Source of the DNA: UBA1858 sp965658595
GTDB taxonomy: Bacteria > Pseudomonadota > Gammaproteobacteria > UBA4575
Assembly (NCBI GenBank): GCA_965658595.1
Contig: CBFHSW010000104.1
Coordinates: forward strand, 1-10,099
Reading direction: 5' to 3'
Length of the DNA stretch: 10,099 bases
Positions within the stretch are counted from its first letter, which is position 1; each line of letters opens with the position of its first letter. The notes under the pieces were generated by a model that ran no database searches, was not told the DNA's origin, and was given only the letters and a program-made list of their open reading frames with translations. Below, in pieces: positions 5,998 through 10,099 of the stretch. A program made the position numbers and the translations under genes.

Positions 5998-8028
5998 CTA
6001 TTTGACGCGCATGCCCGGTTCGGCACCCTGATCAGGATGGATAACAAACAAGCCACTATCATTGCCGCTGGCCGCTAACACCATGCCCTCAGATACACCA
6101 AAACGCATCTTGCGTGAGGCCAGATTCGCCACCATGACGACTAATTTGTTTTCTAAATCTTCAGGGTTATAGGCACTTTTGATTCCTGCAAAGACATTTT
6201 TTTGTATACCGCCAGTAGATTCACCAAGATCTAGAGTCAATTGCAATAATTTATCAGCACCTTCTACATGTTCAGCTTTAACGATGCGCGCTACTCGCAG
6301 GTCGAGCTTGGCAAAATCCTCAAATTTAATTTCTGAATCGATAGGGTCTGTCGCTTGAATTTGTGTTGCAGCCACCTCAGTCTTACTTTCTTCCACGATA
6401 CTATCTAATGCCTCTTTTTCAATGCGAGTGATTAATGCTTTGAATTTATTAATACTATGGCCTTCGGGTAAAGCCTGTCCGCTGGCTAGATCTTGCCAAC
6501 TTATCTGAGTGTTTAAAAAGTGCTCAGACTTGGTTGCTAGCTCTGGCATAACAGGTTTTAGATAGCCGATTAATAGACGATACATATTGATACCAAAACT
6601 GCACACTGCATGCACTTCATTTTTATTCTCTGGGTCTTTAATCTTTTCCCAAGGCTTATATTGATCAATAATCTGATTAGTGCTGTCAGCGATAGTCATA
6701 ATGGTACGAATTGCTTCAGAATATTTGCGCTGCTCATAGAGTGATTTTATCTCTACATTTTGTTTGCTAGCAGAGAGGAATAATGCTTCACCCTCTGGGA
6801 CAAATTGTGCGGTTAAGGTGGCATCAAATTTCTTCACAATAAAACCAGCACATCGACTAGCGATGTTAACTAACTTGCCGACAACATCACTGTTCACACG
6901 TTGTTGAAAGTCTTCCAAACTCAGATCTATATCATTCACGCCAGAGCCCAATTTGGCCGCGAAGTAATAGCGTAAGTATTCTGGTTGAAGATGGTTTAAA
7001 TAGGTGCGCGCTTTGATGAAGGTGCCTCGCGATTTAGACATTTTCTGTCCATTGACCGTCAAGAAGCCATGACAAAAAACACTGCTGGGCTTGCGCCAGT
7101 CCGACCCGATCAGGGTCGCGGGCCAAAATAGAGTATGGAAATAGGCGATATCTTTGCCTATGAAGTGATATAGCTCAGCATCACTATCTGGTTTCCAAAA
7201 TGCATCAAAGTCTTCACCGGTACGATCGCAATAATTTTTGAAACTCGCCATATAGCCTATTGGCGCATCTAACCAAACATAGAAGTATTTGTCCTGCGCG
7301 CCGGGAATTTCAAAGCCGAAGTAAGGCGCATCTCGAGAAATATCCCAATCTTGAAGGCCATCTTCAAACCACTCAGAAATTTTATTCGCTATCTCAGGTT
7401 GTAATCCATCGGAGCTAGTCCATTCTTTTAGAGATGGTTCCATCGCACTTAACTCGAAAAAATAATGCAGATTATACTTTTCTACTGGTGTCGCACCACT
7501 CAATGCTGAGCGAGGATCGATTAGGTCAGAGGGTGAGTAAGTGGCTCCGCAAGCTTCGCAGTTATCTCCATATTGGTCCTCGGCTTTGCACTTTGGACAA
7601 GTGCCGCGCACGAAACGATCAGGTAGAAATACATTCTGCTCAGGATCATATAGATCAGTCACAGTTTTAGTTTTGATGTAACCCTTACTTTGAAGGGTTT
7701 TGAAAATATCACTAGAAAACTGTTTGTTTTCCTCAGAATGGGTGCTGTGATAGTTATCAAAGTCGATTAAGAAATCACCAAAATCTTGCTCATGTTCTTG
7801 CTGTGTCTGAGCAATTAACTCTTCAGGAGTAATGCCCTCTTGCTGTGCGCGTATCATAATAGGTGTGCCATGAGCGTCGTCAGCACAGACATATATACAC
7901 TGATGACCGCACATTTTTTGGAAGCGCACCCAAATATCGGTTTGGATATACTCCACTAGGTGACCAAGATGGATGGAGCCATTCGCATAGGGAAGGGCGC
8001 TAGTGACTAAAATTCTTCGTTGATTCAC
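5998..8028 (-). CDS. metG: Methionyl-tRNA synthetase
   Basis: MetG charges tRNA-Met for initiation and elongation. At 676 residues it is within one residue of the E. coli enzyme. The class I signatures are HLGH (20-23) and KMSKS (329-333). The zinc knuckle has Cys144, Cys147, Cys157 and Cys160. WDISRDAPYFGFEIP (228-242) lies in the catalytic core. The C-terminal EMAP/Trbp111-like tRNA-binding domain (about 575-676: DFAKLDLRVARI, then ANLASRKMRFGVSEGM) provides dimerisation. The start is GTG at 8026-8028. The frame upstream reaches a TAG at 8071-8073 without an ATG, and the N-terminus aligns with known MetRS at this point. No good Shine-Dalgarno sequence is visible. It is first in the leftward operon and divergent from apbC, an arrangement also known in Pseudomonas. 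Confidence 0.98.
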   Translation of the reverse strand: MNQRRILVTSALPYANGSIHLGHLVEYIQTDIWVRFQKMCGHQCIYVCADDAHGTPIMIRAQQEGITPEELIAQTQQEHEQDFGDFLIDFDNYHSTHSEENKQFSSDIFKTLQSKGYIKTKTVTDLYDPEQNVFLPDRFVRGTCPKCKAEDQYGDNCEACGATYSPSDLIDPRSALSGATPVEKYNLHYFFELSAMEPSLKEWTSSDGLQPEIANKISEWFEDGLQDWDISRDAPYFGFEIPGAQDKYFYVWLDAPIGYMASFKNYCDRTGEDFDAFWKPDSDAELYHFIGKDIAYFHTLFWPATLIGSDWRKPSSVFCHGFLTVNGQKMSKSRGTFIKARTYLNHLQPEYLRYYFAAKLGSGVNDIDLSLEDFQQRVNSDVVGKLVNIASRCAGFIVKKFDATLTAQFVPEGEALFLSASKQNVEIKSLYEQRKYSEAIRTIMTIADSTNQIIDQYKPWEKIKDPENKNEVHAVCSFGINMYRLLIGYLKPVMPELATKSEHFLNTQISWQDLASGQALPEGHSINKFKALITRIEKEALDSIVEESKTEVAATQIQATDPIDSEIKFEDFAKLDLRVARIVKAEHVEGADKLLQLTLDLGESTGGIQKNVFAGIKSAYNPEDLENKLVVMVANLASRKMRFGVSEGMVLAASGNDSGLFVIHPDQGAEPGMRVK

Positions 8029-8213
8029 AGGCTTAGGGCAATATTTTGTTCGAGAGATGTACCATATCAGCTAACACTCTGGACGATAAGAGCAAAATTA
8101 AGCTCTGTACAGAAGAAATGTCTCACTATCTCAATCAGGAGCTAGGAATTATGGTCATCTAGTGGTTAACTGCACACCGAAATTTATTCAGTTATGTAAA
8201 AGGATAACAGCTA
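8029..8213. promoter_or_regulatory. Divergent intergenic region of metG and apbC
   Basis: These 185 bp must hold the promoters for both the leftward metG operon and rightward apbC. I could not pick a convincing -35/-10 pair on either strand. A good ribosome binding site AAAGGAT (8199-8205) lies just before the apbC ATG. No T-box-like structure for metG was recognised. Confidence 0.5.
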
Positions 8214-9305
8214 ATGACAAGTGTTGATACACAACAGATAGAAGACGTCTTAAAGACGCTTGAAGACGAAAATGTCGGCAAAAACTATGTTTCAAGCAAG
8301 GCCGTCAAAGATATTAAGATTGATGGTGGCAAAGTCACCATCCAAATTGAGCTTGGATACCCAGCAAAAAGTATTGCGGATCAAATATCTCAGACCATCA
8401 GTGCTGAGGTGAGCAAACTTGATGGTGTTGAAAATGTTGATGTGTCGGTCGGGTGGAAAATTCTTTCACACTCTGTTCAAAAGAGCCTCACCCCGATGGA
8501 AAACATCAAAAACGTCATCGCAGTCGCCTCTGGCAAGGGTGGAGTAGGTAAATCCACTACAGCAGTGAATCTAGCATTAGCACTATCGGCTGAAGGTGCT
8601 AAGGTTGGTATTCTCGATGCTGATATTTACGGCCCGAGTCAGCCACGTATGTTAGGTATCTCTGGTCAGCCTGAGTCTACTGATGGTAAAAGTTTAGAGC
8701 CTATGCAGGGACACGGCATTCAGGCCATGTCGATTGGATTCTTGATTGACGAAGAGACGCCTATGATTTGGCGTGGTCCTATGGTAACGCAAGCTCTAGA
8801 GCAGTTATTGAATGACACACGATGGCGCGATCTTGATTACTTGATTGTTGATCTGCCGCCGGGCACAGGTGATGTGCAATTAACTTTGGCACAGAAAATA
8901 CCCGTTAGTGGAGCAGTGATCGTGACGACTCCTCAAGATATTGCATTACTGGATGCACGCAAAGGCCTGAAGATGTTTGAGAAGGTTGAAGTTCCAGTAT
9001 TAGGTGTGGTTGAGAATATGAGCATCCATATTTGTAGTAAATGTAACCATGAGGAGCCAATCTTTGGCACCGGTGGTGGTGTTAAGATGGCGGCCGAATA
9101 TAATGTCGATCTGCTTGGACAATTACCTCTGGATATACATATTCGTGAGCAAGCAGATGGTGGTGAACCTACTGTTAATGCTATGCCTGATAGTCGTGTC
9201 ACTGAGATTTACAAAGACATTGCACGTAAAACGGCAGCTAAACTGGCAGCTCAGAGCAAAGACTACAGTGCTAAATTCCCTAAAATTGTTATCCAAAATA
9301 CTTAG
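8214..9305 (+). CDS. apbC: Iron-sulfur cluster carrier ATPase ApbC (Mrp/Nbp35 family)
   Basis: ApbC/Mrp is a cytoplasmic P-loop ATPase that binds a [4Fe-4S] cluster between two subunits and passes it to target enzymes. The 363 residues comprise an N-terminal MIP18 (DUF59) domain (about 8-80) and a ParA/MinD-like ATPase domain. The latter has the deviant Walker A GKGGVGKST (107-115), LDADIYGPSQPRML (134-147), and DLPPGTGD (213-220). The cluster-binding CxxC is Cys274-Cys277 (ICSKCN). The length is close to the E. coli protein. AAAGGAT is spaced well before the ATG. The gene is divergent from metG and followed by dcd, an order shared with Pseudomonas. Likely clients within this window are the Fe-S proteins RimO, Nth and the ferredoxin, but nothing here proves that. 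Confidence 0.97.
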   Translation: MTSVDTQQIEDVLKTLEDENVGKNYVSSKAVKDIKIDGGKVTIQIELGYPAKSIADQISQTISAEVSKLDGVENVDVSVGWKILSHSVQKSLTPMENIKNVIAVASGKGGVGKSTTAVNLALALSAEGAKVGILDADIYGPSQPRMLGISGQPESTDGKSLEPMQGHGIQAMSIGFLIDEETPMIWRGPMVTQALEQLLNDTRWRDLDYLIVDLPPGTGDVQLTLAQKIPVSGAVIVTTPQDIALLDARKGLKMFEKVEVPVLGVVENMSIHICSKCNHEEPIFGTGGGVKMAAEYNVDLLGQLPLDIHIREQADGGEPTVNAMPDSRVTEIYKDIARKTAAKLAAQSKDYSAKFPKIVIQNT

Positions 9306-9317
9306 CCTTAGAATATG

Positions 9318-9344
9318 GCAGGCCAACGTGTTATGTTGGCCTGC
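9318..9344 (+). terminator. Strong hairpin after apbC, possible terminator without a T tract
   Basis: GCAGGCCAAC (9318-9327) and GTTGGCCTGC (9335-9344) form a perfect 10-bp, GC-rich stem with a 7-nt loop, 12 nt after the apbC stop. Only TCAGTTTCG follows, not a T run, and dcd begins 35 bp on. It may be a partial terminator, a barrier protecting apbC mRNA from 3' decay, or a rho-assisted end. Confidence 0.6.
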
Positions 9345-9379
9345 TCAGTTTCGAATTACTTAACACACAACCTTAAGTT

Positions 9380-9946
9380 ATGGCGATTAAATCAGATAAC
9401 TGGATTCGGCGAATGGCCGATCAGCACGCAATGATTGAGCCGTTTGCGGCGCAACAAGTCAAACAAGTGAATGGTGAACGCATTGTTTCTTACGGCACCT
9501 CAAGTTACGGCTATGACGTGCGTTGCTCCAGACATTTCAAGATATTTACTAATATTAATTCAGCAGTTGTCGACCCTAAAAACTTTGCTTCAGATAGTTT
9601 TGTCGATTACGAGGGCGATGTGTGTATTATTCCACCTAATTCATTTGCATTAGCCAGTACGGTTGAATACTTCCGCATTCCTCGTTCTACATTGACAGTC
9701 TGCTTAGGAAAATCGACTTATGCGCGATGTGGGATTATTGTCAATGTGACACCGCTTGAGCCGGAATGGGAAGGCCATGTCACCTTAGAATTTTCAAACA
9801 CCACACCACTGCCAGCTAAAATTTATGCTAATGAAGGGGTGGCTCAGATGTTGTTTTTTGAGTCAGATGAAATCTGTGAGACATCATACAAGGACCGAGG
9901 CGGAAAGTATCAGGGTCAAACGGGTGTAACCTTACCTAAAACTTGA
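9380..9946 (+). CDS. dcd: dCTP deaminase
   Basis: Dcd converts dCTP to dUTP, feeding dUMP and hence dTTP synthesis. The 188-residue length and the sequence fit the form found in Pseudomonas and relatives rather than the 193-residue E. coli type. Conserved parts are SYGTSSYGYDVRCS (37-50), VDPKNF (64-69), the nucleotide-binding GKSTYARCG (110-118) with Ser112 and Arg116, and TPLEPEWEGHVTLEFSNT (124-141) with the likely catalytic Glu137. GGKYQGQTGVTLPK (174-187) forms the C-terminal lid. It lies 74 bp behind apbC on the same strand with a strong hairpin between them, so co-transcription is uncertain. There is no obvious Shine-Dalgarno sequence before the ATG. Confidence 0.97.
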   Translation: MAIKSDNWIRRMADQHAMIEPFAAQQVKQVNGERIVSYGTSSYGYDVRCSRHFKIFTNINSAVVDPKNFASDSFVDYEGDVCIIPPNSFALASTVEYFRIPRSTLTVCLGKSTYARCGIIVNVTPLEPEWEGHVTLEFSNTTPLPAKIYANEGVAQMLFFESDEICETSYKDRGGKYQGQTGVTLPKT

Positions 9947-10010
9947 GTTTTATTGGCCCTATAGATAATCTTGCACAGTTTGCGTTAGTCTCTGGGTCAC
10001 TGAAGATAAT

Positions 10011-10099
10011 CTAAACAATCAGCCAGTTTGCCAAGCTGAGAAACGCGAATATTCCCACCACATCCGTCACTGTTGTAAGTATCACGCCACCTGCTAATG
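10011..10099 (-). CDS. mgtE: C-terminal end of an MgtE-type magnesium transporter (partial)
   Basis: On the minus strand an open frame enters from the right edge and ends with TAG at 10011-10013, giving the last 28 residues. They are almost entirely hydrophobic and include LTTVTDVVGIFAF followed by LSLANWLIV. This resembles the last transmembrane helix of MgtE Mg2+ channels, where a T-D-V-x-G-F/I motif carries the pore aspartate, followed by a FLGLA-like segment and a very short tail. The gene converges on dcd, 64 bp apart. Only the end is present, so length, start and the cytoplasmic N and CBS domains cannot be seen. Another polytopic membrane protein is possible but less likely. Confidence 0.72.
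   Translation of the reverse strand, partial: LAGGVILTTVTDVVGIFAFLSLANWLIV

Noticed and set aside
9049..9363. 104-codon plus-strand open frame extending beyond apbC
   Set aside because: It is an out-of-frame reading of apbC, crosses the hairpin at 9318-9344, and its composition is not protein-like.
9938..9951. AAAACT/AGTTTT inverted repeat at the dcd stop as a bidirectional terminator
   Set aside because: The stem is short, almost all A-T, and leaves a 2-4 nt loop, so it is probably chance in AT-rich DNA.

Overview
The window looks like the chromosome of a moderately AT-rich gammaproteobacterium, probably a sulfur oxidiser. Two observations support this. First, the block metG (minus strand), divergent from apbC and then dcd (plus strand), with an RnfB-type ferredoxin and nth behind metG, resembles the arrangement known from Pseudomonas and relatives, and the proteins are close in length and motifs to gammaproteobacterial members. 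Second, the left end carries a CbiA/CobB-type amidase followed by a cysteine-less HesB/IscA-like protein. That pair matches dsrN-dsrR of the reverse (oxidative) dissimilatory sulfite reductase system. No dsrAB is visible, so the sulfur-oxidising lifestyle is inferred.

Layout. 38-1776 (minus): dsrN then dsrR, probably one transcript reading out of the left edge. 1892-3220 (plus): rimO, divergent from dsrN. 3221-3581: a gene-free stretch with a possible -10 element and several inverted repeats, leading into 3582-4598 (plus), an NAD-type isocitrate dehydrogenase with a probable terminator. 4599-4960: gene-free apart from two unproven overlapping mini-ORFs and some short repeats. 4961-8028 (minus): the tight operon metG > rnfB-like ferredoxin > nth, with a 6-bp gap and then a 4-bp ATGA overlap. 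8029-8213: divergent intergenic region. 8214-9946 (plus): apbC and dcd, separated by a strong hairpin. 10011-10099 (minus): the last 28 codons of a magnesium transporter of the MgtE type, cut by the window edge.

How the genes fit together. Much of the window concerns iron-sulfur and tetrapyrrole biology. DsrN is expected to make the amidated siroheme of sulfite reductase, and DsrR is an A-type-carrier fold without its cluster ligands. RimO, endonuclease III and the 2[4Fe-4S] ferredoxin carry clusters, and ApbC delivers them. The rest is housekeeping: MetRS, dCTP deaminase, 2-oxoglutarate synthesis and Mg2+ transport. I see no mobile element, tRNA, rRNA or CRISPR array, and no clear new system. 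The points most worth checking are the position of dsrNR away from dsrP, the palindromic leader of the isocitrate dehydrogenase gene, and the stand-alone RnfB-like ferredoxin.
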